A stretch of DNA of 64,000 nucleotides from Chryseobacterium aurantiacum (GCF_003020585.1 NZ_PXUE01000003.1:124001-188000), one strand, 5' to 3'; positions 8,197 to 17,603 are shown, counted from the first letter of the stretch. The notes: generated by a model not told the origin, from the letters alone. A program made the numbers and translations.

Positions 8197-8364
8197 ATGC
8201 TTAATCACAGGGAAAACAGAATTTTAAAAAATATTATTTCTAAATCAAAAAATTATAGTTATTAAAACAAAATATTAATAAATCACAAAAAATAGAAATA
8301 AAATAATCAACATAATCAATTTATATGTAAATTTACAAAAACTAAAATCCTAAAATATCAACAT

Positions 8365-9144
8365 ATGAAAACCAATTTATTAGTGAGACAGCATGCAATA
8401 AAAGCAGCGATGTCAGCCCTATTTTTGTTCTTAATGAACTCTATGTCTTTTGCCCAGATTGTAAAGTATTATGCCAGCAGCCAGACGAATCAAGTTTTGG
8501 GTGTTTGCATAGGCTGTGGCGTAGTAAATCCTCAAAATGCTGTAGGAAGCAATGAGAATGATTATTCTGTTCTACAGGTTTCAATAGGCTTACTTGCCCG
8601 TACGGAGCAAACATTAATTTTCCCGAATAGTACTTATACCAATAAGTTGGTTATAGGAATCGGGTCAAACGGAACTCCTTTATCTGCACAAGTATTGGGA
8701 GGTGTATCTATTGAAACATTTAATGGAGAAGTTTCAAACAATGACTACCAAAATCTAAGCAATGACATTCTTAAGCTAGGAGATACAGATCCAAGTAAGG
8801 GTGAGATTGAACTTACCATGAACAAGCCTTATGACCGAATTAAAATAAATGTGAATTCAGGTTTACTTAATTTAGGAGGTGAGCTTAGAGTATACTATGG
8901 ATACCAATACAAGGATCCGTTTATCAGTCTACGTGCTCACAGCCAAAATGGACAGGTTACCATTGATAAAAATCTTCCAGTAGAAGGTTCAGAGGTTACC
9001 TTGGTTAATACTTCAGGAAAAGAAGTATTCCGCACTAAGTTGAATTCAAATACTTTTGAAACCAATCAGCATGAGGGGATCTATATTATGACCATTCAGA
9101 CTAAGAAAGGAGAAACTTATTCTAAGAAGATCTTGATTAAATAA
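8365..9144 (+). CDS. Secreted protein with T9SS type A sorting domain (tandem paralogue 2)
   Basis: This 259-residue protein is a clear paralogue of the preceding gene: signal peptide to about residue 30 (ending SFAQ), the same CIGCGVVNPQNAVG segment, QTLIFP, GIGSNGTPLSAQ, ILKLGDTD and YYGYQ core, then a T9SS type A C-terminal domain ending KGETYSKKILIK. The sorting domains are more alike than the N-terminal domains. The gene has its own terminator and an upstream 215-nt AT-rich gap (TAAATTTA at 8328-8335 is a weak promoter candidate), so the duplicates are separate transcription units rather than an operon. The two Cys in CxGC could form a disulphide. Function unknown. Confidence 0.85.
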   Translation: MKTNLLVRQHAIKAAMSALFLFLMNSMSFAQIVKYYASSQTNQVLGVCIGCGVVNPQNAVGSNENDYSVLQVSIGLLARTEQTLIFPNSTYTNKLVIGIGSNGTPLSAQVLGGVSIETFNGEVSNNDYQNLSNDILKLGDTDPSKGEIELTMNKPYDRIKINVNSGLLNLGGELRVYYGYQYKDPFISLRAHSQNGQVTIDKNLPVEGSEVTLVNTSGKEVFRTKLNSNTFETNQHEGIYIMTIQTKKGETYSKKILIK

Positions 9145-9160
9145 AATTTTTAAACCCACG

Positions 9161-9194
9161 AAACGGCTGACTTTTTTAAGTCAGCCGTTTTTAT
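9161..9194 (+). terminator. Terminator after T9SS paralogue 2
   Basis: Arms AAACGGCTGACT and AGTCAGCCGTTT with a small T/A loop, followed by T residues. The stem is 12 bp and perfect. Confidence 0.9.
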
Positions 9195-9365
9195 TTTACA
9201 CCTACACCAGACAGGCTTGATGGTAATGTATGCTAAAGCAAGTATTTATTATTTAATGATCATCCAATGTTCTTAAGTAAAGCCTTACCATAGATTATAA
9301 CGCAGATTGCATTAGTTTAGTAAGGCTAGCCTACATTCCATTTTTGGCTGAATATTATTTTTATA

Positions 9366-9397
9366 AAAAAGCCCCGACCAAGATTGGCCGGGGCTAA
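9366..9397 (-). terminator. Terminator of the cobalamin-uptake operon
   Basis: On the minus strand the arms are AGCCCCGGCCA and TGGTCGGGGCT, followed by TTTTTT. It lies 27 nt after the stop of the last gene of the minus-strand operon. No T run is present on the plus strand. Confidence 0.85.
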
Positions 9398-9423
9398 ATG
9401 AAACAAAATTAGCTATGCTAAAA

Positions 9424-11703
9424 TTAATTTTTAATCAGTTTTTGCTGATATGTTGCTTTGTCAGTTACTGCTTTCAAAATATACATTCCTTTTGGCAGCG
9501 CACTTACATTAACCTGTCCATTGCTGAACTGTGTGTTAACCAGTTTACCGGAAGCGTCATAAATAGTCACATTGACTACTTTTTCCTGTGTCTTGATATA
9601 AAGGATATCTGTAACCGGATTCGGATAAATACCAAATTCAAGTTTTTTCACCTCAGCAGTTGCTAAAGTTGCCCCAGCACTGCTTACTGTAAGTGTTTTA
9701 TCTACAACCTTACCGTTAGAATTGAAACTAATTACAATATTAGCTGTTCCAGAGGTAATTGGTGTAATGACCAGTTCTTCATTAGCATTAATTTCGGCAG
9801 AAACAACTGTAGGGTTACTGTTTGATTTCACAGATTTAATAATGGATGATCCGAAGCTATCTTCATCGGAAACCATTGTTTTCAGATCAATAGAAGTAAC
9901 ATTAGCAGCTGTTAGCTGTGTCGGGAAAGTGTTGCTTACAGTTGGAGCGGTATTATCCGGGAATACGGCCAATGATGGGAACCAATAATAATCGTCTAGT
10001 GTTTTGGTATTGATCAGAGTACCGGCAGCGTCAAATGTATGGATCCAGTTCTTTTGAAAATGGGCACCATATCCGCTTTCTGTGGTATTCAGGATAAGAT
10101 TTCCTGTAGATGGATTTACACGCAGTGCTGCTCCATAAGGAATCTGCTTAAAGCTCCCTGTTTGCCCGGGAAGTGTAATAAATGTCTCGTTAAATCCTTT
10201 TGTGGTAACATCAAACTTAACAATTTGATTTCCTGGAACAAATCCGTTTCCGCCTTTAATCCAATATAATGTATTTTCTGTATTGCTTGCTGTAAAGCTT
10301 CCTGCATTCCACGCACCCCATGAATCTGAGTATGTTGTAGTAGGGATATTATAATATTGTAATGCAAGAGTTGCAGGATTGATATTGGCTAATTTCTGCT
10401 TCTCAATTGCCCATACACTTCCATCTTTTGCCTGAGTAATAGAAATAAAAGGTCCTGCAATTGTATTTACTAAAGTATCTGTATTAGGATCAATTACTAA
10501 AATACCGGCACCTTGTTTTACTGCAAAAACATATTTTGAAGTACGGATCATATTTCCAATTTGTCCTGCATACTGGCTTCCACCACCTGTTCCGGTTATT
10601 AGACTTCCAACCTGCAGATTATCGATATTAAATAAATAAATTCCATTGGAAGCACCAATATATCCCTTGTGTTCGTTTACCCCAAGGAAAGATCTTCCAT
10701 CTCCCCCTCCTATATCATTGAATCCTGCAATTTTCTGCATGGTCTGTGCATTGGCAATTACAAGTCTACCACCAGGTGTATATTGTGCATCTCCCGCATC
10801 AGCAGCCTGCTTAGATACAAAGTAGAATTTATCACCATAGATTGTTCCGAATTGTGTAGTTGCTCCGAAAGCATGATTGTTGTTTGCATTGCTGTAAACG
10901 CGATTCGTGATTTGCCCGTTGTTATCTATAAAGTTAACGGATCCGTTGGTATGCCCGTACCATTCTTCATTTACCATAAAGAATCCGTTGGTAAAGTTTG
11001 TAGAACTTATGTACGGAGAAACAGGCGTCATTGTAGAAGAAATCGGAAATGATCCTGACATAGGACTGTAATTCCATACATCCCATGAACCGTTTTGAAG
11101 TACACGGGAAGTAGCTCCTACTCCTGAAAAGCCAAAGTCTGCATCTGTAGGATCTTTCACCCAGTATGACCAAAAGCCATTATACCATCCTGAATTCCAG
11201 TGATCACCGGTATCCTGAGCAATATAATCATCAAAATCATAAGCTGTAGTGTTTACAATACCATCCAGAGGATATAGTGGATAGGTAGTATTGTTATTCT
11301 TAATAAGGGCTCTGCTGTTTTGCCCGTTCAGGTCAAAACCAATTCCACCTATTGCTGTTCCAAACTGAGTACCCTGGTATAGCAACGTATAAAATCTATG
11401 ATCTGCCTTTGCAATAGCTTTAAGCATATCTTCTCCGGTAGCATTTCCGTCCCATTTAAATCCCCATACCAAAGCATCCGGGTTTTTGCTGTCATTCCAT
11501 TGTACAACAAATGCAGCCTGATTGGAACCAGTTCCTACCCAATACTGCACATCAGAAAAACTGATTGTAGTGGTGGTATTATTAGTGGTGTTTAATTGAT
11601 TATTCCCTGAAAGATCATTTCGGGGTACACCCTGTACTTTCATCTGAGCATTCGTGAACAATGCAAAGAGAAAAAGCATGGTAAAAATGTAAAACTTTTT
11701 CAT
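9424..11703 (-). CDS. T9SS-exported DUF5074/beta-propeller-type surface protein of the cobalamin operon
   Basis: This is a 759-residue secreted protein with a signal peptide (1-19, ending FTNAQ). Residues 45-200 form a Trp/Gly-rich domain (YWVGTGSNQAAFVVQWND, WGFKWDGNATGEDML). About 230-560 is a run of short beta repeats resembling a DUF5074/YncE-like propeller (GYIGASNGIYLFNID, ILVIDPNTDTLVNTI). An Ig-like region (about 575-680) and a T9SS type A sorting domain (FGIYPNPVTDILYIKT to the C-terminal QQKLIKN) follow. It is the fourth gene of an operon led by a cobalamin riboswitch and a BtuB-like receptor, so a role in surface capture of cobamides is likely. That is inferred from context and from the propeller similarity to BtuG, not from a known ligand site. 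Confidence 0.75.
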   Translation of the reverse strand: MKKFYIFTMLFLFALFTNAQMKVQGVPRNDLSGNNQLNTTNNTTTTISFSDVQYWVGTGSNQAAFVVQWNDSKNPDALVWGFKWDGNATGEDMLKAIAKADHRFYTLLYQGTQFGTAIGGIGFDLNGQNSRALIKNNNTTYPLYPLDGIVNTTAYDFDDYIAQDTGDHWNSGWYNGFWSYWVKDPTDADFGFSGVGATSRVLQNGSWDVWNYSPMSGSFPISSTMTPVSPYISSTNFTNGFFMVNEEWYGHTNGSVNFIDNNGQITNRVYSNANNNHAFGATTQFGTIYGDKFYFVSKQAADAGDAQYTPGGRLVIANAQTMQKIAGFNDIGGGDGRSFLGVNEHKGYIGASNGIYLFNIDNLQVGSLITGTGGGSQYAGQIGNMIRTSKYVFAVKQGAGILVIDPNTDTLVNTIAGPFISITQAKDGSVWAIEKQKLANINPATLALQYYNIPTTTYSDSWGAWNAGSFTASNTENTLYWIKGGNGFVPGNQIVKFDVTTKGFNETFITLPGQTGSFKQIPYGAALRVNPSTGNLILNTTESGYGAHFQKNWIHTFDAAGTLINTKTLDDYYWFPSLAVFPDNTAPTVSNTFPTQLTAANVTSIDLKTMVSDEDSFGSSIIKSVKSNSNPTVVSAEINANEELVITPITSGTANIVISFNSNGKVVDKTLTVSSAGATLATAEVKKLEFGIYPNPVTDILYIKTQEKVVNVTIYDASGKLVNTQFSNGQVNVSALPKGMYILKAVTDKATYQQKLIKN

Positions 11704-11732
11704 TTTTTATTAATTTGAATTATTTCGTTGAA

Positions 11733-12929
11733 TTATTTTTTAAAGTGTAGATCATAGGCTCCGGCAACTTCTGTAGAGACTTCTCCCAACCAGCCGGCCT
11801 CCTGATTGATTCCTGTATGTACTCTTACAAAATCAACTCCCGGGAGTTTCACATATCTTCCGTTACGGTCAACCGCCCATGAGATATCAATATTGGAGGC
11901 TTCATCGGTATTTGGGGCATTATCAGCATATCCAAAGTCATATGACTTTCCTACCCAGTAGGTACCTGTTCCGCTTTGATCGTAAAAATTATCTTTAAGT
12001 CTGGTTCCTGTAAATCCATAAGAAGCATCTGAAAACCATAAAGGGTAGTAGCTTTGTGCGTGGAACGTATTTTTTGTTTTAAATCCGCTATTCCCAAGAT
12101 TATCCTGCCACTTGATGTATTCTATATCTGTCTGCCAGCCATCATTTCCAGGAACAGGAGCTTTATTGTCATTGGGTTTGAAATAGGTGATGCTATAGTC
12201 CTTTGTTGTTGTGTTTTTAAAATATTCACTTCCTGCAATTTCATACCATTCATTGTCATCGGGTTTCCCGTTTTTGTTTCTGTCGTAGGCAACCATAATA
12301 ATTCCAGGCTCGCAACTTCCTGAGCGGGGATCATTGGCAGCATTTCCAAAGAATGCATTTCCGAGAATCTTAAAATCTCTTCCATTTAAATTAGGTATGG
12401 TATGGTCAAATCCGAATACTACATATCCTCCGAAGCCTCCAAGACTTAGCATTGTAGAATTGGAACCCACAAGGGATGCATTGGCTTTCTGAAGCATATC
12501 TGCTGCTGTATTGCCTTGAACATATTCAGGAATTTCATTCATGAATTGGCCTACAGCCGGACGAAAATCAAGGACCTTTGCAATATATTTACTTAAGGTT
12601 CCCGTTTCTTTAGTCACAACAATTTTAGAATGATAGACTTTTTCCTCACCATTATGCCCAATCTTTAATGTTAAAGGAAAAGCATCAGCCTTTGCACTGA
12701 TGAATTCCAGCTCTGAATTGTTAGAAATAATAGAGTCATTAATACTCCAGGTAAAGCTTCCGGAAATATTGGTTGGAATATTCAGTACTTTGAAACGTTC
12801 AATGGTGTAGGAATCATCTAATCCGTTAAAGGAGAAATCATTATCATCATGTTTACAGGAAGCTATCAGTCCTACAAAAAGAAGTGATAAGGCTCCGGTT
12901 TTTAAATAATTAGTCGTTCTTTTATTCAT
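11733..12929 (-). CDS. Surface lipoprotein of the cobalamin operon
   Basis: This is a 398-residue lipoprotein with a lipobox LLFVGLIASC and Cys at about residue 25. Acidic residues directly after it (KHDDNDF) fit the export signal that sends Bacteroidota lipoproteins to the cell surface. Residues 40-110 look like a PKD/Ig-type domain. The rest is a compact beta domain with GFDHTIPNLNGRDFKI, a Ca-binding-like loop DRNKNGKPDDNEW near residue 215, and several conserved Trp/Tyr. The family is usually annotated only as cell surface protein and occurs beside BtuG/BtuB-type genes. It may fill the role of an accessory cobamide-binding lipoprotein such as BtuH; this is context-based. It lies 14 nt from the upstream propeller gene. 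Confidence 0.72.
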   Translation of the reverse strand: MNKRTTNYLKTGALSLLFVGLIASCKHDDNDFSFNGLDDSYTIERFKVLNIPTNISGSFTWSINDSIISNNSELEFISAKADAFPLTLKIGHNGEEKVYHSKIVVTKETGTLSKYIAKVLDFRPAVGQFMNEIPEYVQGNTAADMLQKANASLVGSNSTMLSLGGFGGYVVFGFDHTIPNLNGRDFKILGNAFFGNAANDPRSGSCEPGIIMVAYDRNKNGKPDDNEWYEIAGSEYFKNTTTKDYSITYFKPNDNKAPVPGNDGWQTDIEYIKWQDNLGNSGFKTKNTFHAQSYYPLWFSDASYGFTGTRLKDNFYDQSGTGTYWVGKSYDFGYADNAPNTDEASNIDISWAVDRNGRYVKLPGVDFVRVHTGINQEAGWLGEVSTEVAGAYDLHFKK

Positions 12930-12943
12930 GTCTCTCAGTTTTA

Positions 12944-14080
12944 TTATTTATATAGAAAAGCGAAATGGGCAGGAATATTTCCTCCTTCTGTTTTCCATTT
13001 AAAATGTCCGTTTTTATCAAAGCAATACACATATCCCATTGATACATAATTTCTGGCATCGGTAATGTAAATGTCCTCTGTGATAGGGTTTACAGCAATT
13101 CCGTATGGAGTCTTAATGATGGCTTCATACTCCGGATCAACAATTCTGTTGGCAATAATCTGCTCAGTCTTTACATCAATAATTCCAAATGTTTTCTTAT
13201 AGGTATGGGTATTGTAATTGAATTCGTTTCCGTAGAAATAAAGCTTGTCATTGACTATTGTCATTTCATTGACAGCAAGGTGAAAATCTTTTTTTATAGC
13301 TCCTGTAGCCGCATCTATGAGGTATAAATTGGATGGAATATCATAGTAATCTCCTCTTGAGCTTACGTATAAATCTCCATAATTGTCTTTTTTAAGACGA
13401 TGAAGATTAATGGCAACATCAATCTTTTTTGTTTCTGTAAAGGTGTTAAGATCTATTACCGAAACTGTTTTGTCATAGTTGGGAACCATATATCCTCCGG
13501 AATTGGCCACAAAAAGCCTGTTTCCGATAATCTCCATCTCTTCCGGCTGATATCCTACCGTTACTTCCCGCTGGATGGCCAGAGAGGTGGTATCAATTTC
13601 CACTACTTTTCCCTTGGGCGCATTGGGATTGATATCTACAGGTCCCACATAACTGCTGGCATAAGCCTTTCCGTTATTGAATGCTAAATATCTGCAGTTC
13701 TGCAGGTGAATGGATTTTATTCGTTTGGCGGTTTTGGCATCAAGAACTTCAATGGTGTTGGAGACATTCACTACAATGTATAGTTTACCCCCATAGATCT
13801 TAATATCATTTCCTACATCTCCTAATTCCTTTAGGACATTCGGGTTAATCTCTGCATAGATATTCCTGTAGTAGGTTCCTTTGGTATAATCAAAAAAATC
13901 CAATGTACATTTATTGCTTCCCATATTGCCCTCATTCAGTACATAGAACCCTTTTATGGCTGTATTTTCAGCAGGAGCAAGACCATCTACCACCTCCATC
14001 GGAATCACAATTTCATCCGTACGGCAGGCTACAAGAGAAACCAATGCAAAAAATATAAAACAGATATTCAGTTTTCTCAT
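12944..14080 (-). CDS. BtuG-like beta-propeller lipoprotein (YncE/DUF5074 type)
   Basis: This is a 378-residue lipoprotein with lipobox ALVSLVAC (Cys about 19). The mature part begins with GFYVLNEGNMGSNKCTL, a signature seen in DUF5074/YncE-like proteins of Bacteroidota, and continues as roughly seven beta-propeller blades (VIDLNTFTETKKIDV, NNTIEVLDAKTAKRI-like repeats). BtuG proteins of gut Bacteroides are seven-bladed lipoproteins that sit on BtuB and bind vitamin B12 very tightly. The same order and the riboswitch here make this a good BtuG counterpart. Its ATG overlaps the receptor's TGA by four bases (ATGA), so stoichiometric expression with the receptor is likely. Confidence 0.8.
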   Translation of the reverse strand: MRKLNICFIFFALVSLVACRTDEIVIPMEVVDGLAPAENTAIKGFYVLNEGNMGSNKCTLDFFDYTKGTYYRNIYAEINPNVLKELGDVGNDIKIYGGKLYIVVNVSNTIEVLDAKTAKRIKSIHLQNCRYLAFNNGKAYASSYVGPVDINPNAPKGKVVEIDTTSLAIQREVTVGYQPEEMEIIGNRLFVANSGGYMVPNYDKTVSVIDLNTFTETKKIDVAINLHRLKKDNYGDLYVSSRGDYYDIPSNLYLIDAATGAIKKDFHLAVNEMTIVNDKLYFYGNEFNYNTHTYKKTFGIIDVKTEQIIANRIVDPEYEAIIKTPYGIAVNPITEDIYITDARNYVSMGYVYCFDKNGHFKWKTEGGNIPAHFAFLYK

Positions 14081-16128
14081 AAGGTAAAGTTTAAAGTGAG
14101 TCTAAAGTTTCTTCCCGGCATAGGATAATTCTGTACAACATCATAGTATTGATTAAAAACATTATTCATTTCAAGGTTAATCTTAAACGGATGCCCGGCC
14201 AGACTCAATTTTTTCTGAACGGAAAGATCATGGGTATACCAAGGCTGAACAAAGTTGTACTGAATATTATCCATCTGACCGTCATAGCGCTTTCCTACAT
14301 AGATCATACTGTAATTGAATCCCCAATCCTTATAGTCTGCCATCATGGTAAAAGATCCGCTGTGCCAAGGGGTATAAGGAATTTGCTGCCCATAAAAAGT
14401 ATCTCCGGGAATAATCCCCCAGCCTTTATCAGTCTTATCCTTTGCACTTTGATAAGTATAGGACAGTAATGGCTTGAGCTTTACTTTTCCCAACATCATT
14501 TCTGCCTGAACATTTACGTCAGCTCCAATGATTTCAACTCTTCCAAGGTTAACCATCATCCATCGGAACATATTCACGGTAGGTACTGCAACAATCTTAT
14601 CCTTCACCCTGTTATAATATCCGTCTACCTTCACGTAAAATCCCTTTAATACAGAGTTATTATATTTTTTCTGATAGGTAAACCCGATGTCATGCTGAAA
14701 AGTAAATTCGGGTTCCAGATAGGTACTCCCGATATTGGTATAATACAGGTCATTGAAGGTTGGCAGTCTGAAAATCTTTTTATAAAAAGCCCTAAGGGTA
14801 AGTTCCGGAATGGCCGCAGGCTGATAGCTCATAAACAGAGCCGGTGTCCATTCTCTTCTGTCATCCGGTCTTTTATTTCTTCTTACCTCTTCAAAGGTAA
14901 AGGTACCCAGAAGGCTTCCCAGAAACTTGAATCTGTTCCACTGGTAAGTTGTAGCCAATGCTACAAGTGTGGTATATCGGGTAGGATACGTAAAGTTTGT
15001 TAAATCTGCATTCAGATTATTGTACTGAAAATCGCCATTTAAACTTACATCCCAATTAGAATTAATAGAATACAAATTGGAAGAAGAAAGATATACTTCC
15101 CTTTGAATATAAGTATTTATTGAACTTTTAACCGTTTGAGCCAGTACAGTGTCATTGAAATGAGTATAATCGTAGGCAAATTTTGCCTTTAGCTGGGTTT
15201 CAAACTTTGGAAATAGTTTCTTTCTAAAATTTGCCTGTACAAAATAATTTTCATCAAGCATTCTCGCTCCTCTGGCCTTAAAACGATATTTTACAATAGG
15301 TGCCGGAATCCCTCTGTCTGAGATGTACCCATAACCGCGTACATTCCAGCTACCGTTATTTAAAGTACCGTTAACTGATGTTTCAAAACGCTTTGCTTTA
15401 ATATCAGAGTCGTATCTTTTAGCAATTGTATCTGTAGCGGTTTCCCCATTCGGGTATTTTCTGGTATAACGGAATTTATACAGTCCATCACTTTGCAGAA
15501 ATTCAACACTCACGCTGGCAGAAACTCTTTTTGAAATCTTTTGTTCTAAACGGAAAGAAGGGTTAAATAAGTCAATAGAAGCACTTTTGGCTCTAATAAC
15601 CAGATTAGTTTTTCTGGTTCCTGTAAAAACAGGAGTCTTGGGTTGCAAATAAATAGATCCCGATGAGCCGAAATCTTTTGCGGGCTGAAAAATCTCGCTC
15701 TTTTGTCCGTTGTATAATGAAATTTCCTCCAGATCATCCAAAGAATATCTTCCTAAATCTACAACTCCATTTTGAGCATTTCCCAGTTGAATTCCATCAT
15801 AGAAAACCCCCACATGCTGGCTTCCCATACTTCGGATATTAATGGTTTTTAAGCCACCCATTCCTCCATAATCCTTGATCTGGACTCCTGAGAAATATCG
15901 CAAAGCATCCGCCACAGAATGGCTGTTCAGCCTTTCAAGCTCTTCCCCCTGCAAGATTTGGGCAGGAAGTATTTCTTTAAAGTTCTTTTTGTAAATATTG
16001 ACAACCTTAATGGTTTCTTCCTTAATGCTGTCTTTTTTCTTCGTTTGGGAAAACAAGAGTTGAGATGCTAACACAAATACTGTGAAAACAACCTTATGAA
16101 ATTGAGATGTAGTCGGTTTTGCCACCAT
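14077..16128 (-). CDS. btuB: BtuB-like TonB-dependent cobalamin receptor
   Basis: This is a 683-residue outer-membrane receptor. The signal peptide covers about 1-28 (LLFSQ). The plug domain follows (LERLNSHSVADALRYFSGV, IRSMGSQHVGVFYDGIQL, SLDDLEEISLYNG) and then a beta-barrel ending in a typical C-terminal strand, MPGRNFRLTLNFTL. There is no N-terminal carboxypeptidase-like domain, unlike SusC proteins. Substrate assignment rests on the cobalamin riboswitch in its leader and on the BtuG-like lipoprotein gene that overlaps it by 4 bp. The plug alone would not distinguish it from siderophore receptors. It is the first gene of the operon, with a leader of about 280 nt. Confidence 0.85.
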   Translation of the reverse strand: MVAKPTTSQFHKVVFTVFVLASQLLFSQTKKKDSIKEETIKVVNIYKKNFKEILPAQILQGEELERLNSHSVADALRYFSGVQIKDYGGMGGLKTINIRSMGSQHVGVFYDGIQLGNAQNGVVDLGRYSLDDLEEISLYNGQKSEIFQPAKDFGSSGSIYLQPKTPVFTGTRKTNLVIRAKSASIDLFNPSFRLEQKISKRVSASVSVEFLQSDGLYKFRYTRKYPNGETATDTIAKRYDSDIKAKRFETSVNGTLNNGSWNVRGYGYISDRGIPAPIVKYRFKARGARMLDENYFVQANFRKKLFPKFETQLKAKFAYDYTHFNDTVLAQTVKSSINTYIQREVYLSSSNLYSINSNWDVSLNGDFQYNNLNADLTNFTYPTRYTTLVALATTYQWNRFKFLGSLLGTFTFEEVRRNKRPDDRREWTPALFMSYQPAAIPELTLRAFYKKIFRLPTFNDLYYTNIGSTYLEPEFTFQHDIGFTYQKKYNNSVLKGFYVKVDGYYNRVKDKIVAVPTVNMFRWMMVNLGRVEIIGADVNVQAEMMLGKVKLKPLLSYTYQSAKDKTDKGWGIIPGDTFYGQQIPYTPWHSGSFTMMADYKDWGFNYSMIYVGKRYDGQMDNIQYNFVQPWYTHDLSVQKKLSLAGHPFKINLEMNNVFNQYYDVVQNYPMPGRNFRLTLNFTL

Positions 16129-16251
16129 TAGCTCATTCAGGAATAATGATAACGCTAATGGATATAAGAAAGCAACGACAAAGCACAGCTGTTACTGCAC
16201 AGAATCATTGTTGTCCTAAGCTTTATTCCACGAAAGCGTCAAACGTTTATA

Positions 16252-16418
16252 TTTTCTGGCAGGTCTTCTGACTTACTCCGTTTTTGAAATCCTTCCCATT
16301 AAAAAACAGTGGATATATTCTTCAAAAACTTTGGTGTGGAGCTTACAGCAGCGGGTCTGTTCCGGATTTTCACCGGATTCCCTTTTAAGAGCTTTTTAGG
16401 GCTCACCAAATTTCGGCA
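16252..16418 (-). promoter_or_regulatory. Cobalamin (AdoCbl-type) riboswitch
   Basis: Read on the minus strand, the 5' part carries GGTGAGCCC, then GGGAATCCGGTGAAAATCC and ACAGACCCGCTGCTGTAA, and the 3' part carries AGTCAGAAGACCTGCC. These are the conserved core blocks of the cobalamin riboswitch in the right order and spacing. It lies about 125 nt upstream of the BtuB-like gene and should shut off the four-gene operon when cobalamin is plentiful. The distal leader (16129-16251) has no obvious terminator, so control of translation is possible. Confidence 0.95.
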
Positions 16419-16424
16419 AAGATA
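16417..16424 (-). promoter_or_regulatory. -7 promoter element of the riboswitch transcript
   Basis: TATCTTTG on the minus strand matches TAnnTTTG and would start transcription at the 5' edge of the cobalamin aptamer. No TTTG is evident at -33. Confidence 0.5.
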
Positions 16425-16642
16425 AACAATTATTAATATATAGTCCTAAATAACAAAATGATTTACAATATTATAAATAGAATGGTTTTGAAATCTTGTT
16501 TTAGATATAAGATTATTAAATCTCATCATGAACCTGATGGAACTTTGAATGATGATTTTTTTAAATACAAAGTTTAATTTTTAGAAAACATCGACTTTAA
16601 GGATGATAAATTCTAAAAATTAAACTTTGCTTTCGGTAGAAG
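16425..16642. other. Intergenic region between the riboswitch and the metal block
   Basis: About 220 nt with no supported gene. An AATTTTTAGAA-like stretch near 16576-16586 and its inverted copy TTCTAAAAATT at 16610-16620 could form an AT-rich hairpin after the minus-strand outer-membrane gene, but it is too weak to call a terminator. Confidence 0.4.
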
Positions 16643-17590
16643 TTATATTCCAATATTTACAAAGATACTGAACCGTGATTTCGCTTCAATATCTCCTCCC
16701 GCAAGGTTGGTATAGGCCGGCAGCATAATTTCACTTCCCAGGCTGAATTTTTTGTAAGAGGCCTCAAATCCTAATTTTCCATATAAAGCACTTCCGGCTG
16801 TATTGGGTAAAGCTTCATCAAACTGTTTGTTTTGAGCATACACTTCTCCCTGTACTCCTGCTTTTACAGAAAAAATAGACTTTTCATTGCCTGCAATCTG
16901 ATAAAACCCTGTTGCAGCGTAATTCCATTGGTTTCCGAAACGATAGTTCTTTTTATTTTCAGTTTTTATGGTATAATCTGTATTGATCAGCACTGCAATT
17001 TTATTCTTTTGAAATTTATAGTTCAGAGCTGCCTGATAATCCCAACTTCCTGTTCCCAATTGAAAACTTGGGTTAACACCTGAGATTCCTTTTTCATCAA
17101 ATTTACCCAAGGGTACCTTTACTCCTAATCCTCCACTTAGCTGGTGAAAGTTATCTTTGGAATTAAGAAGCTTATAAATTCCCATCAGATTAAGGTCTCC
17201 TATCCCATTGATCCTGATATCCCCCTGCATCGTTTTCTTCTCATGAAAATGGAATGGCAAGCTTGCATATACGCTCAGTTTTTGGGTTAATGGTATCTTT
17301 CCCCAAAGCTGTAAGGTATTGAAATACTGATCCTGTGTTAAATCCTTTACAAATAAATTTTCCTTTGCCTTGTAATGCTGTGCAAAGTATTTAATTCCTA
17401 TAAATTGTGGATTCAATAAGGATTCAAAACCTGATGAACCGTTTCCTGCAGCACAACCGCAGGCATCACAATCGTCATCAAAATCTATTGTTCTAAAATT
17501 ATTCAGTGAAATATCTGCGCTGTCTCTGATTGTTTTCGCCTGGCTTACCGTAAATAGAACCAAGCTCATGATTAAAAAGATCTTCTTCAT
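16643..17590 (-). CDS. Outer-membrane beta-barrel protein with N-terminal Cys cluster, partner of MbnP/di-haem pair
   Basis: This is a 315-residue exported protein. It has a signal peptide (residues 1-19, ending TVSQA), a short acidic segment with DDDCDACGCAAG near mature residue 20-30, and then a beta-barrel-like remainder with alternating aromatic strands ending FSIFVNIGI. It resembles the phenol-degradation/MetA-type transporter barrels often labelled transporter. The CxxCxC cluster next to acidic residues looks suited to binding a soft metal. The gene starts 13 nt after the di-haem peroxidase gene and closes a three-gene run with MbnP, so a role in handling copper or another metal at the outer membrane is an inference. 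The ATG at 17590 opens the signal peptide; a start 24 nt earlier is less likely. Confidence 0.68.
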   Translation of the reverse strand: MKKIFLIMSLVLFTVSQAKTIRDSADISLNNFRTIDFDDDCDACGCAAGNGSSGFESLLNPQFIGIKYFAQHYKAKENLFVKDLTQDQYFNTLQLWGKIPLTQKLSVYASLPFHFHEKKTMQGDIRINGIGDLNLMGIYKLLNSKDNFHQLSGGLGVKVPLGKFDEKGISGVNPSFQLGTGSWDYQAALNYKFQKNKIAVLINTDYTIKTENKKNYRFGNQWNYAATGFYQIAGNEKSIFSVKAGVQGEVYAQNKQFDEALPNTAGSALYGKLGFEASYKKFSLGSEIMLPAYTNLAGGDIEAKSRFSIFVNIGI

Positions 17591-17603
17591 GTCTGTATTT
17601 AAT

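Noticed and set aside
10669..11052. Antisense frame of 127 codons within the T9SS propeller gene
   Set aside because: It is a Cys/Ser-rich shadow typical of the complement of a Gly/Asn-rich gene; no start context.
14077..16128. Receptor gene as a siderophore receptor
   Set aside because: The cobalamin riboswitch in its leader and the BtuG-like gene overlapping it by 4 bp favour cobalamin. Plug and barrel alone would be neutral.
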